Origin: Porogramme epimiltina
Lineage: Eukaryota; Basidiomycota; Agaricomycetes; Polyporales; Polyporaceae
DNA: 64,000 nt
Direction: 5' to 3'
Assembly (NCBI GenBank): GCA_900155495.1
Contig: FTLJ01000758.1
Coordinates: forward strand, 19,137-83,136
Shown: positions 23,008 through 37,468 of the stretch, piece by piece
How positions within the stretch are numbered: the stretch's first letter is position 1
Layout of the letters: each line of letters begins with the position of its first letter
Made by a program: the position numbers and the translations under genes
Notes under the pieces: model-generated
Database searches by the model: none
Seen by the model: only the letters and a program-made list of their open reading frames with translations
What the model was told of the DNA's origin: nothing

Positions 23008-25640
23008 CTATCGCCCCTCCTCCTGCAGCCCAAAGATCTGCCACAGTAGCCGCACCTGCCCAAACGGCCGCTCGCTCCCCAGCAGCGTCGCCGCCGCCTC
23101 GTACTTGTTCTCCGGCCTTTTGACCTCCTCGCATACCCGCTCGTACGTCTCCGCCAGCCGCGACAGCGCCGCCTGGTGCACGCGTGCGTGCAGGCTCTGC
23201 ACCGCGAGGAGCGACAGCCGCGGCGAGTGCACGACTTCAAGGCCGGACAGCCATTCTGAGAAGCGGTGAAGTGCGGCTTGGAGCGCCGCCGGCTCGGCAG
23301 CCGGGACGTGCGATAGAGGCTCCTAGAACGCATTGTTCAGTAAAACCGCTAGGTCCAAGAAACAGGGGTGTCGGCAGCCGTCTGCCCTACTACTCACATT
23401 CTGTCGCCGTGTCTCGACCGCCGCGGCGATCTCCGCCAGCCCAGCATCGGCGAGTACATCTGTATACTGTCCAGGCGATCAGCCCGACGATAGACGATCA
23501 AAGAGGAGAACCCCTGCGCTCACATGCTCTTCAATAAGCTGCAGGACTTTCGCGTCCACGAGACCTTGCACGACGCCGCGCTTCTCGACCGTGAATGCGA
23601 ACGGCTCCAGTACGCTCTGCAGATACGCAAGTGTATTGAGCACAAAGACGGCCTTGTCCCACGCAGGCCGCTGCCGCTTCTTCTCGTCCGCGCCCGTGAG
23701 ACACATCTCAAGCGCAGGGTCGACCATCTTGTCGAGGATGTCCCGAAAGCCGGCTTGGAGCTCCTCTTCGCCCTCGTCCCCGAGCAAGGACGAGTCGTAC
23801 ACCACCATCATCTCGCGCAGCACCTGTGCGTGATCGAGGATGACTAGAGGAGGGGATACGCCTGCCTCGTCGAGGTCCTGTGTATTCCAATCGGATGAGC
23901 GGTGTGCCTACCCTGAACAACCGGCGGGCGCTTACAAGGGGAACGCGGAGGAGTGACCGCCCGAGCGCTTCGACGGCTCCGTGGAATATTGAGTACGCCA
24001 AGTCTGTCAACCTATAGAGAAGAGCTCAGCCTCCCACTCCTCCATCGCCACCACGTCCGACTCACTCTTCGAGCGTCTTCGACAACAGCGCCTCCTTCCC
24101 GATCGTCCGCTGCATCGTGAGCATGTAGAACCCGAGCAGGTTCGCGATCTTGTACAGCGTGATGCTGCTCTCCTGCGACCGCACCGTCTGCTGCACGCGC
24201 ACGCGCAGGGGCCCGCACAGGCCGCGCACCGCGCCGTCCGTGAGCTCGCCCATCGACGCCTCCTCCGCGCTCGCGCCGAACTCGCGCACCGCGCCGACCA
24301 TGCGCCGCTGCGCGCCGCGCACGCCGAACAGGCTCTCGAGGAACTCGCGCTCCGCCGCGATCGCCTGGTGCACCCACGCGAGCATGTCCCCGACGTACCG
24401 CAGCGGGTCGTGCGCGTGCAACTCGATCGGGCGCGGGAGCCCGCCCGGCCCGCCGCGCGTGAGCGCGTCCATGAAGGACGAGAGGAGCGTCGCCTGGCGT
24501 GTTTGGGAGAGATACGTGAGTGCTTCCCTGCGAGTCGTCCGTCAGCTCCGACAGCCTTCTGGTGGATGGGATACGCACGTGAGGAGCTCAGGCCGCTGCC
24601 GGAGGCGTCGCACGGCCTCGACGAGGGTGGGCGGGACGTCGAGGCTCGCGTCGCGGCCCATCTGGCGGAATTCGAACGCGCAGTGGCGGAAGAGCTTGTC
24701 GTACGCGGCCTCGAGCTGCGCGGCGGTCGCGGACAATATGTCTATCCCGGCCTTGGTGTCGCCCTCGTCGCCGGTCATGAGTACGCGGCAGTCGTCGCGC
24801 ACTTTTTCTGCCTTGTCCATTGCCGCGAAGAAGCGCGACCCGACGGGCACGTCGCGCGCAGAGATCGCGGCCTTCTCGTCTGCGCTGAGCGTGAACCGTG
24901 CGAGGAAGAGCGTGATGATCGATTGTCGGACGGCGACGCCCTGTCTGGCAAGGAAGAAGCGGTTAGATTCTACGAGGGAGACGGGGGTATAGAGACGGAC
25001 CGTTCTTCTCGCAGGGAACCGGCACGCTCCAGGAGAGACTTGCATGCTTTGTTCGTCTCGTGCAGCTGAGTCTGGGCCTCGTCGCACCGGGTTCGCATCA
25101 GCCCCAAATGCTCCTGGAGGGTATCTAATTGCTGTGTATGCTATAAGTACATGTGAACGTGTACATGAAATCCCTACACACCTTGTCCACCTCCCCAAAT
25201 GCCTGTAGGAACTGTCGGCTCGACTCAGCAAGCTTATTTTCCACGTCGCGTCGTAGGTTCTTCCGAGCACGCGCAGCAGTTTCGCCTGCAACACTTTCCT
25301 CTACCGCAAGAGCTGATGCTGCAGCCATCCCATTCGATTTCACGCCTACACCCAAACCGACCTCCCCTTCGTCCTCCGCATCGCCGTCCGTCTCAGCATC
25401 CAGCACTACTTCCTTTCCCTTGCTGCTGCCATGCCCATTCACCAGTCCGCCCGAAGTTGACCCCGAGCTAGAAGTCGATGCATAGAGCTCCGCAAGTGTG
25501 TCGAGGGCCTCGCGTGTCGCGTCGTCGTCGAAGTGGGCGCCGAGGACTTTATAGAGGCGGAGAGAGATCGGGTTCTGTGTCGGAGGTGTGGCGAGGCGGA
25601 TGCTAGGTATGCGCGACGATGAGGGCGAGATGGCGGTCAT
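23008..25640 (-). CDS. COG6: Conserved oligomeric Golgi complex subunit 6
   Basis: Lobe B subunit of the COG tether for retrograde intra-Golgi vesicles. Start MTAISPSSSRIPSIRLATPP at the ATG 25640; the longer frame to 25736 starts at GTG. Family landmarks in order: NPISLRLYKVLGAHFDDDATREALDTL, NLRRDVENKLAESSRQFLQAFGEVDK, AVRQSIITLFLARFTLS, VPVGSRFFAAMDKAEKVRDDCRVLM, GIDILSATAAQLEAAYDKLFRH, PIELHAHDPLRYVGDMLAWVHQA, ITLYKIANLLGFYMLTM, and a helical end finishing LLWQIFGLQEEGR. A Gly/Ser/acidic insert lies after residue 60. Several 50-70-nt introns are present. The start faces PDA1 across about 610 bp. Confidence 0.93.
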
Positions 25641-26250
25641 GCCGGATGGGGAGTGCACTCGCTGCCGCCCGCTGCGACCCCGCGCCGGGCGGAGGCGATC
25701 AGAGCGCCTGAGTGTGGCTTCGCCTTTGCCTTTCACCGCAGGGACTGGTCACTGAGCGGGTGCCAATCACGTTTGGCGGACTCGTATGATTTATTGTACC
25801 CAAATTGAACCGTTTGGACCTATCTACCCCCTTCAACGTGGGACGTTGAGCGGGATATTATTCATGGCCTCTATTTGTGGGGATGGGCAAGAGACGCGCA
25901 GGGGGACAAGGCTGAGAATACTGAGAGCGCTGAACAGGGTGGCGGAAATTTCGAGGAACGCGCACGAGGGTTCTGAGGACTTGCACCCCTTCCCACTCGA
26001 CCGTATGTATCTCAGAGCCTCTGCATGCTCGGAGGATGTGCTAGTCGGTCGCGGCGACCGGTCGTGCGACTGGGGCGGTCGTCCGAGGACGGTCCTGGAC
26101 GGCGGGCGCGCGCTGGGGCAAGTGGTGTGACTTTGGGGCGTGACCGATTTCACCCGAGGCGCGTATGAGCCCGACACGTCCCAGTCCTTTTTGCCCCTTC
26201 ATCCCCACCGCCAGCGACCTCGTCCCCCTCCCTCCTCCACCCACTCAGCC
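25641..26250. promoter_or_regulatory. Divergent promoter region COG6 / PDA1
   Basis: 610 bp between divergent start codons. A pyrimidine-rich tract lies just before the PDA1 ATG, a common fungal promoter feature. No specific operator is identified. Confidence 0.5.
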
Positions 26251-27764
26251 ATGGCCACCCTCGCTCGGATACGCACCGCCGTCCCCCGCCGCATGGTGAG
26301 CACTACCCACAATCCCTCAACCCCGTTCTGTGCCTGACGTTTCTTGTACCCGCCAGCCATTAAAGGCCTTCGCGGCGGCGCGCTCGATCCAGACGGCCGC
26401 GGACACCACGCAGCTCCACCAGGACGCGTCGCACTCCGAGCCTTTCACGGTCAAGCTCCATGAGGACTCCTTCCACGGGTACAGGACGGATACTCCCAGC
26501 CTCGACGTCGAGGTCACCAAGGAGAACCTCCTCAAGTGGTACAAGCAGATGACTGTCATTCGTCGCATGGAGCAGGCCGCCGATGCGCTCTACAAGCAAA
26601 AGCTCATCCGTGGTTTCTGCCATCTTGCCATTGGTCAGGTACGTCCTCACTTTCCGCCGTGAGCGCTGCACTTCGAGGACGGCTGGAGCTGAGCTGTCAC
26701 GTCGACCGCGCCTACAGGAAGCCATCTCAGTCGGTATCGACTCCGCCACGGACTTCGACGACAACATCATCTCCTCCTACCGTACCCACCCCTTCGTCCT
26801 TCTCCGTGGCGGCAACGTGAAGAGCCTCATCGGCGAGCTTCTCGGCCGTGTATGCGGTGTTTCCAAGGGCAAGGGTGGCTCTATGCACGTCTTCACCGAG
26901 GCCTTCCAGGGAGGGCACGGTATCGTCGGCGCGCAGGTCCCGCTCGGCGCTGGTCTCGCCTTTGCATCAAAGTACTCGGGCAAGAAGGCCGCGACCTTCG
27001 CGATGTACGGTGACGGTGCGAGCAACCAGGGTCAGGTGTTCGAGTCGTACAACATGGTGCGTAAGCCTGTCGTGACGTGTTTAGAAGCTGTACTCAATCG
27101 TATCCACAGGCGAAGCTCTGGAACCTCCCGTGCATCTTCGTTTGCGAGAACAACAAGTACGGTATGGGTACTTCTGCGGAGCGCAGCTCCATGAACACCG
27201 AGTACTACAAGCGCGGCGACCTCATCCCTGGTATCCAGGTGAACGGTATGGACATCATCGCCGTTCACCAGGCATCCAAGTGGGCGAAGGAGTGGGTGAA
27301 CAGCGACAAGGGTCCTCTCCTCGTCGAGTTCGTCACCTACCGTTACGGTGGTCACTCGTACGTCTTATATTTTAACGTCACTTCGACGCATTGCTGACGC
27401 GTGTTCCCTCGCTAGGATGTCGGACCCCGGCACCACCTACCGTACCCGTGAGGAGATCCAGCGGATTCGTTCCACCCAGGACCCCATCCGCGGCCTCCAG
27501 CGTTACATCAGCGAGTGGGGCCTCGCGTCAGAGGAGGACCTCAAGGCTATCGACAAGGAGGCGAAGGCCGAGGTCGACACCGCCGTTGAGGAGGCTAAGG
27601 CCTCTCCCTTCCCCGACGAAAAGGAGCTCTGGACCGACATCTACTCTGCTGGTACTGAGCCCCCCTTCATGCGCGGTCGTGAGCGCGAGGAGGTACGTTC
27701 ATTTCCAACTTATTTATCCCTGTCGTAATGCTGACTCGCCGTTCCTTAGTTCTTCGTGTACTGA
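26251..27764 (+). CDS. PDA1: Pyruvate dehydrogenase E1 component subunit alpha, mitochondrial
   Basis: Thiamine-diphosphate-dependent decarboxylation of pyruvate in the mitochondrial PDH complex, together with E1 beta. The N-terminus [15 protein letters not shown] is a basic presequence split by an intron. Landmarks: [54 protein letters not shown], and the ThDP motif GDGASNQGQ...ENNKYGMG. The regulatory phosphorylation loop [16 protein letters not shown] is divided by an intron. The C-terminus is EEFFVY, its last exon being only 15 nt including the stop. Codon bias is very strong for C-ending codons, as expected of a highly expressed gene. The substrate-loop stretch [12 protein letters not shown] differs from the commoner YRCHGFTYMRGG. 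Confidence 0.95.
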
Positions 27765-27961
27765 GCTGGCCGTGGCTTCGTGGAAGGACGAGGGCGGGGT
27801 TTGTCACTAGGTTGTTATAGACTACATTACACTGGTTGATATACTACTGCTTTCTACGTGACGATATGACGATTCTGTGAATCCGACCTCCGTCTGTATA
27901 ATCCGTGGAATTCGGGACCGGGGTGGACTGCTAAGTAATCCAAGAACAAATGTCCATACGA

Positions 27962-28844
27962 CTACGCCGGCCTCACTGGGTTAATGATGACCTCCGTCCC
28001 ATCGTCTGCAATTACTTTGAAGCGTACTATGTTCCCTCGTCAAGACGTGCGCAGGTGAGACGAAGGGAGGTACTCACAGATCTGGAATGGCTCCCCCTTC
28101 GCTTTCCGGATGCTCGTGAAGTAGAGGGTACCGGCACCTGCGCGACGTTCCGTCAATGATCCCTCGCAGAGCAGGATCCTCGCGCACCTTTGTGCCCCTT
28201 CACGCGGAAGCTCAGGTCTATGTTCCCGCCCGGTATGTGGATCTGCGCCACGCCCGTCAGCCCACTCCGTCCCGCCTCTCTCCCGCTCCCTGCGGCTCGT
28301 AGACGAAAACACTCACCGCGCCGTCAATCCAGGGATCGCCGTTCAGCCACCAGACAGGCTCTGGGCGCACCGCCTCGCCGAGCACGGCGCGCAGGGACGC
28401 GCTCTCGCGGACGGCGGCCATGACCTGCTGCATGATCGAGGACGAAAGCTTCTCCTGGTTCGTGACGAAGAGCATGAACACGCCCCACGCGCTCACACCG
28501 AGCGCGCCGAGCGCGAGAAGCGCGGGCCATTTGCTCTGCAAGTGTAGGGTTCAGCATGCGGGGACAAGGGAAGGGGCGGGTCGAGGGCGGGGGGCAGGAA
28601 CGGCGAAGCAAGAGGTGGAAGGACGTACGCGGAGAGGCGGCAGGTCGCGCGGCGAGGGACGGGCGTAGTAGAGCCCGGGGCGCGAGGTCTTGTCAAACGT
28701 CTCGACCTCAGGAGATGCTTTTTGCGTTTCGGGGTGCCGCAGAGGTGAGGAGGGCGAAGCGTAGGCTCTTGCGAGGGCTGGCAATGTGGGGGTGCGCAAC
28801 CCCGGACCTCGACGGAGGGATGCGCGGAGAACGGTCGCAGACAT
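27962..28844 (-). CDS. COA1: Cytochrome c oxidase assembly factor Coa1-like
   Basis: Inner-membrane factor acting early in Cox1 maturation. Exon 1 (ATG at 28844) encodes an Arg-rich presequence (MSATVLRASLRRG) and the segment ETFDKTSRPGLYYARPSPRDLPPL. Exon 2 has one transmembrane helix (WPALLALGALGVSAWGVFML) and the Coa1/Tim21-type domain (LRAVLGEAVRPEPVWWLNGDPWI). Exon 3 gives IHIPGGNIDLSFRVKGHKG and exon 4 GTLYFTSIRKAKGEPFQI, and the last short exon gives FKVIADDGTEVIINPVRPA. Order and hydrophobicity match the Coa1 family; sequence identity within the family is low, so the name is a domain-level call. Confidence 0.82.
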
Positions 28845-29342
28845 GAATTCGTGACCCTTTTCGCGGCGCGTTCGCAGCTCTCTTGCGTCGGTCGGGTCTT
28901 ATAATGGGGAAAGGTGTGGGCGGTGAGAGCCAGGAGGCGAGAGGAAGAGGAGAGAGGAGGAGGAGGAACGTTCGTGACTGTCCGAAGGTTCCGAGCGCCC
29001 GATGTGCCGCCGCAGACGCGTCCCGTCTGCGGCGCGCGATTTCCGACGCAGCTTGGACCCGGACGTCCACCGTCGATTTCTACGACACTGCGTGTCTCGC
29101 TCGTTGCGTAGCTAGAAGCAGTGCGACGAAATAGGTTCGTCTCAAGCTCTATCCCTTCGTCGTGCACTCGTCCTAAGCAGCCTCCAGGCTTATATGCAGA
29201 TCCTCATTTCAGCTGAACGCTGTTGGCCGCACGCCCCTCTGCCTCGCGAAGGGCTCTGAATCAGGCGTTCTCCCCTTGCGGATTGGACCCTCACTTCATT
29301 GTGTTCCCCAGCGCCCCCCTCGCCCATATGCGTACGAATACA
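28845..29342. other. Gap between COA1 start and methyltransferase stop
   Basis: About 500 bp that should contain the COA1 promoter and the 3' UTR of the methyltransferase gene. Open frames here are short and GC-rich with no domain. Confidence 0.6.
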
Positions 29343-32300
29343 TCATTCTACCTCAGGGCTCTGTAGCCTTTCGTCATCCTCTCGGCTTCTCCTGCCACTC
29401 AAGTACTCGACATATGCTTTCCCAATCTCCTTTCCCAAGGCCAGTGCCAGAGGTACAGGTACGGCATTTCCGATTTGCCTGAGTTGCTGTTAGAGTTGTG
29501 TATGTGTCAGTTAAATATGGTGACTTGAAAGTAAAAGTTGGGCGACCTACATCCTCGATAACTTTGCTGACCTTCTTGTTGACTGACAGGAACTGATAGC
29601 TGTCCGGAAAGCCTTGTGCTCTTGCACACTCTCTGACAGTAAGTGCTCGCTTTTGCTGTCATATTAGGTGAGTGTGTGCATCCCCTAAAATGGTACATAG
29701 CACTCACATTAGGGTGAAGTACCTTGCTTGCCATTGCATTAGGAAGCACTTTAGTCATTGCAGTGACAAAATGGCCATTCCCATCCAGCCTCCCATAGAT
29801 ATCTGCTGTGTGTTAGAGATTTGACTGCTGTGGGTTATTGTGTGCTCACCATATCTCTTCCGAGTCTTGTCCTCGGAGTCTTGCAGTTCCAAGGGAATGT
29901 CTAATTAAGATGAGGTAAGGAGTTGTCTAGTAACTTGTTAGTTCTTTAACTGACCTTTATAATAAGCATCTGGTCTTAAGGGAACATTGACAGATCTATC
30001 AGGAAACACTATAAGAGGTGATGCTCATAGGCTCAAATTAAGCATTAGCTGGCTTACCTTTCTACAACAAGTGCAGGATACCTCCTTGTGTAGTGATATT
30101 TGACAGCATCATTATCCAAAGTCCTCATCCATTGCTGGTAGCGAGTCAATGGAGGTGTGTGTTGGTAGGAGGTGGAGTCCTTGAACCCTGATAGAGAGAG
30201 AGATTCAGACACTACAGCATCAAGGCATGGAATGCCCAGCTCCAAGCGCTTAGAGTCTTCAGCATGCTGCCTCTTTGATCTGGGCAGTATGTGATGAGGG
30301 TCTTTCCTAAAACCTAGGTCAGCACATAGGAAATATGCAAGGGGGTTAAACCATAGCCTACCAGTCAAAACTAGGCTGTGGAATGCTAAAATCAGCTAAC
30401 AAAGGGGTTAAGTTGTAGGTTCACATACCAAGTCCCCAATGGCATCATTCACTGTAACAGCTGGAAGAGGGGCACATTGATGGCCTTCCTCAAAGCAACC
30501 TGAACGAAAAGGGGGATACAGTATATCACCTGTTGGCAGCCTGTGCTTCCTAACAGATTTGGGGTATGCATATTGGGGGACAGGAAACTTAGGCAAGGGC
30601 ACATCCCTTCTAGCCCCCAAGAATATAACTCTGGATCGACCTTGAGGGGAGCCATGTTGGCCAGCTTGCAGTATTTGGAACTGGACCTGGTACCTGTAAG
30701 TTACTTCTCAGCATATAAATGGAATAGCTTTTATAAGCTAAGATCACCCAAGGCCAGTGAGAGTCCTAATGATAAACTTGACTATTCCCATCTTGACACC
30801 TTCCTTTAGTTCAACTTGTTCAGCTTCTGCTCTCTCTCCAAGAGAATAGCTGAGAAGTCCTTGAACATTCTCTAAGAGAAAGAAAAGGGGCCTATAGAAC
30901 TCCACATAGGAGATCATATTGCAAACCAAAGTACTCCTGAAAAGTTTGCTCAATGCATTCACATAAAAATGCCAGTTATATAGAATAAAGCACCTTTGGT
31001 CATCTGGCCTCTAAATTGGACATTGTTTTGAGTTTCAGACAGGATATATATGTGATGGTCACTTACCTTGTGAAAGTTCATTTGAGAGAAACTCTGGCAA
31101 GGTGGTCCTATTTACAATCATAGGTTAGTAATCATAGGAAGGTGACCTAATCCAAAACACACACCTCCAAATATAAAATCAACCTCTCCCCTTTGAGGCA
31201 TTGGTGGAAGAGCTCTAGACTGATCATGGCTTTTGAGGGGCAATGGTCTTCTTCCTTCAGCAGTGTCAATAGCATGCTGTAGCAGGCAATTGGAGCACAA
31301 ATCATATACAGTTGCAGTTGGATGGTTTGCCCTAAGCACCACAAATAAGCATAAATCAGCTATATATCAGGTTGTGCTCACTGGAATGTCTTAGCTGCAC
31401 TTGGAGAGAATTCCACGGCCCAATGTGTCTCAATGTAACCAGATAGATGAAAGCCTGTTGACAGGCCACCTGCACCTATATAAGGGTCAGCCTTGAGTTC
31501 CCACACAGATCCAGTGCTTACCTGCAAAGAGGTCCAGTCCCCTCAGCTTGTGGAAACTTTGAAGCATGTTCTCCTTGAGCAAAAGACTATGTTGTAGGGC
31601 TGCATGGCACTTGTCACATTGTGGAATGAAAGGAGGGGAGAGGGGCTCCAGGAAGCCAGATTGAGGAGATATAGCTTGCAGATCACAATAAAAATGATCA
31701 TCCTCCTGAACCCAGCTTTCCTGCTCTGAAGGGGACAAGGTGCAAGTAACAAAGGCCTTTCCCTCAATGGTAGAAGGTGCCACCAAGGTTGTGACCTTTG
31801 TCCTGAATAGTCTCCTCTAATATAGGATTAGTATAAGCCACTATATGAAATAATCTACTTACATTATCTTGGTACAGGAGAGTGTCAGCTTGCTGAGCCA
31901 CATGATCATAGCGACCATATTGGAGAACTTTGATCTCTCCAACTTGACCAGGCTTGCTGCCAGTAAATTCAATGATCTGTCCAATGTCAAGTAGGCCCCC
32001 ACTTGTGCAGTGGATGTACACAAAGTCATTGACATGGTAGTTGATTCCCTGGTGCACAAAACCACCCCCTGGTAAGGATTGCCAATTTTTCTTGTGTGCT
32101 TGCATCTCCTTGTAACCACATGCCACACAAGGCTGGTGAGGGTCACAGAGAGCCAGGGCTTCCTCCTCCTGTTTAGGAGACAACTGAAGGAAAGCATTGG
32201 TGCTGGAATCTAGGGTGAGGCTAACATATAATTAGCATGTGCGTTGCATAGTAGAATAGATGGTTTAAAAACCCTGTGAAGAAGAGATTGGGGGTTTCAT

Positions 32301-33893
32301 CTTCATGAGGGTCATTGAGGGGCTCCACCTCTTGGATTGGCCAAGGGACTGTGTTGCAGTGAGAGTATATGCATTCTAGGGAAAGGTCATCACACTCATT
32401 AAGCCAGAAGAGTGCTCTAGAATGTGAGGATTCTTGCAACACAGTCCTTGAGCCATGCTCCAACCACTGGGCATGGAAGCACTTCACTCCCTTTTTCTCG
32501 AAGAGGAAGCAAATCTTGCAAAACCTACAGAACAGTTAAAGGGGAGCATCTTAAAGAAGGACAATACACACCACCACTTATTAGCAAGCTCATTTTGACG
32601 GCATTGAGCTTGTTCAGATTCAGCATTCCTAGCTCTCTGCTTGTGGACATCTTCTCCTGGTTGCACCATAATGATGTCACCAACCTGCAGCAGAGTTAAT
32701 GGAAGCCTGAAGACAGAATATTATGCAGACAACATACTGTATAAGTTATACCATCAATAGATACACTATTGTAGAAATGCTTGGTGCTGGCAGCACTGCC
32801 CCATGTCATCTTCAGGGGATTAGCACGATGGGTGGCACGTGTTGTTGATAGGGAAGCCGGACAAGGCCCACTCTCATCCAAGTCCACAACATGCAGGTCC
32901 TGAGAGAAAAGCTGTTTGGCAACTGACGCGACCTTGGGGGCTACCACCGTGGCACAGTGCTGTCGGAGGACAACTTTCTCTATAGCCATTGTCCTTTTTG
33001 GGTGGAGACAGAATCGGGACATTGGCGGAGCTAGAGAGGGACCTAGCTGCTTCACTATTTTAGACTTGGAGAGGATCTTGAAAGAGGCTTGCTGGTCCAC
33101 AGAGAAGCCTTCTAGGACTTGAGTGAAGTATGCCACCTGTATAGTTATGAGTCATGGAATATCGGCAGATGCAAATGGCGAGCGTACAAACTCCGGGGAC
33201 TGTGTATCTGGAGGACATTGTTGGGAAGGAAAGGACTTAAGGGCTTCAATCAGCGTGGCGGAAGGGTCCGCTAGGGCCATGGTGAGGAGGTGGTGCACGA
33301 GGGTATGATGGCGCGTCAGAGTGTCGAAGCACCGAGCGTATGCTTTACTCGGATTTCTCAGAATATACCAAGCATGAGCCGTCCTGACGTAGATCCTCCT
33401 GGGACGCCGTGAGTGCAGTGTCAAGATTGATGCTTAGAGATTACAAGGCTTACCCGTCTAAACTGAGAGACCCGTTGTCCGCGGAGATATGGTGGACGTT
33501 GCATTCGAGCACGTCAGAGAGCCGCACTTCAACGCCCATGTTTCGCGACCGCCAGCGTTTTTCCTGATCTTCGCTGTAGGAATACGCATCCCCTGTGCCG
33601 TGCACGGGATCGCGTAAATGGCCAACGAGGATATCAAAGAGAGGCGTCCATTCCGATGTTTCCGAGCTGTAGAAAGCGAAATTGTCCAACGACCGTACGG
33701 GTATGTCGTCCCAGTTCTCGCCGGCAGTAGTCTCCGATAGCGGAGTCTCTCCCGGGAGTTCTAACGCCGCGTCCTCGAATACTTCGTGAGAACGATTTTA
33801 GTATATGACCGACCAAAATTCGGTGGCGGGCCGCGCCACGGTGGGCTCACCTGGTGACGGGGGACTATGAAACCGAACCGAAAACGTCAACAT
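29343..33893 (-). CDS. DNMT1-like cytosine-5 DNA methyltransferase (RFTS, two BAH, catalytic domain)
   Basis: Methylates CpG cytosines, by family expectation as maintenance enzyme at replication. Exon 1 (ATG at 33893) gives MLTFSVRFHSPPSP, joined across a short intron to VFEDAALELPGE. The RFTS-like region follows (LDNFAFYSSETSEWTPLF, AWYILRNPSKAYARC). BAH1 starts GDIIMVQPGEDV and BAH2 centres on NYHVNDFVYIH. Catalytic motifs are all intact: VDFIFGGPPCQSFSQMN with the nucleophile Cys, YVEFYRPLFFLLENVQGLL, GSPQGRSRVIFLGAR, RECARAQGFPDSYQF and RQIGNAVPVPLALALGKEI. About 15 small introns. From roughly 32,800 down to 29,640 the gene is almost free of CpG and AT-richer than all neighbours, while its 5' 1.1 kb is normal. 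No break or frameshift was found in the motifs. Divergent from MCM7. Confidence 0.9.
29641..32800. other. CpG-depleted block inside the methyltransferase gene
   Basis: By eye about a dozen CpG dinucleotides in 3.16 kb, and none between about 30,640 and 31,410, against several per 60-base line in the flanking genes. TG and CA are abundant. Introns and exons are both affected. The left edge is near the last coding exons and the right edge lies between the RFTS region and BAH1. Confidence 0.85.
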
Positions 33894-34443
33894 TTCTGTG
33901 AGATGACCGTTGTGTACAGTATAAAACCGACCTTCTATGTCGTTTTCTTGAAGGAACTTGGACCCAGACCCGAGCCGTGGAGACGTGACTCTGTGTCATC
34001 TGCGCTGGGTGAGCATACGAATAAGAATTTTTAGTGACTCTACTAACCGGCTTACACGTGTATTGCAGAGATTCGGAGTAAACGTGGCGGGGTGGAAGGC
34101 TACTTCAAATCCTGTATACAACGGAATCAGGTCCTGAGCTTCAACTTCAAGCCCTTGAGTGACACATCTCCGTCCTTACGGTGGTGCGGCACTCAAAGAG
34201 AATTTACGAGAGGACAAAGTCGGCGATCGCGAGCATTGCGGACGTACCAAACCAAATTTTGGAAGGGCTGTGCGTGGTTGAAAGTGGATGGAGGCGAAGA
34301 AAGAACGGGCGCTTACACGGTTCAAGACGCGTGCCAGGACGCGTCCTGTCACAGTCACCCTCACCCTTCGTCACTCTCACCCTTCGACCACTCTCTCTCC
34401 CTGCCTCCCCACGCGTCCACCCCCACCCTACGCGTCGTTCACG
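33894..34443. promoter_or_regulatory. Divergent promoter DNA methyltransferase / MCM7
   Basis: 550 bp between divergent starts. It contains the ACGCGT cluster listed separately and a CT-rich tract (about 34,355-34,410) before the MCM7 ATG. No coding frame is supported. Confidence 0.6.
34327..34435. promoter_or_regulatory. Cluster of four ACGCGT MluI cell-cycle boxes
   Basis: ACGCGT at 34327-34332, 34339-34344, 34411-34416 and 34430-34435, all within 120 bp upstream of the MCM7 ATG. The hexamer is the MCB site of yeast MBF, which drives G1/S genes including MCM genes (family knowledge). It is palindromic, so it could also act on the divergent methyltransferase gene. Confidence 0.75.
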
Positions 34444-37207
<2,764 letters not shown>

Positions 37208-37468
37208 ATTTGGGAATTACCTGTTCTTCTCCTGTGCTGCTTCGTTCCGACTGTCCATATTGATCTTGTTCATCTTGTCCATCTATGTACATTACCCGTG
37301 CCGCGCTCTCCGATTGCTGTGATGTCTGTATTGTTCTGTAGCGCATAAATATATCCAGTCCTTGCATAAGATATGAGGAATACAGATGCTCGATGCCATT
37401 ATGAGATATCTCTCTACCCCAAAGGATCGACGAACAACAATAATCCGTCCGCGCGTCCCAAATGGACA

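Noticed and set aside
28493..29167. 224-codon minus-strand frame over the COA1 5' end
   Set aside because: Shadow of COA1 exon 1 plus promoter; composition is random GC-rich.
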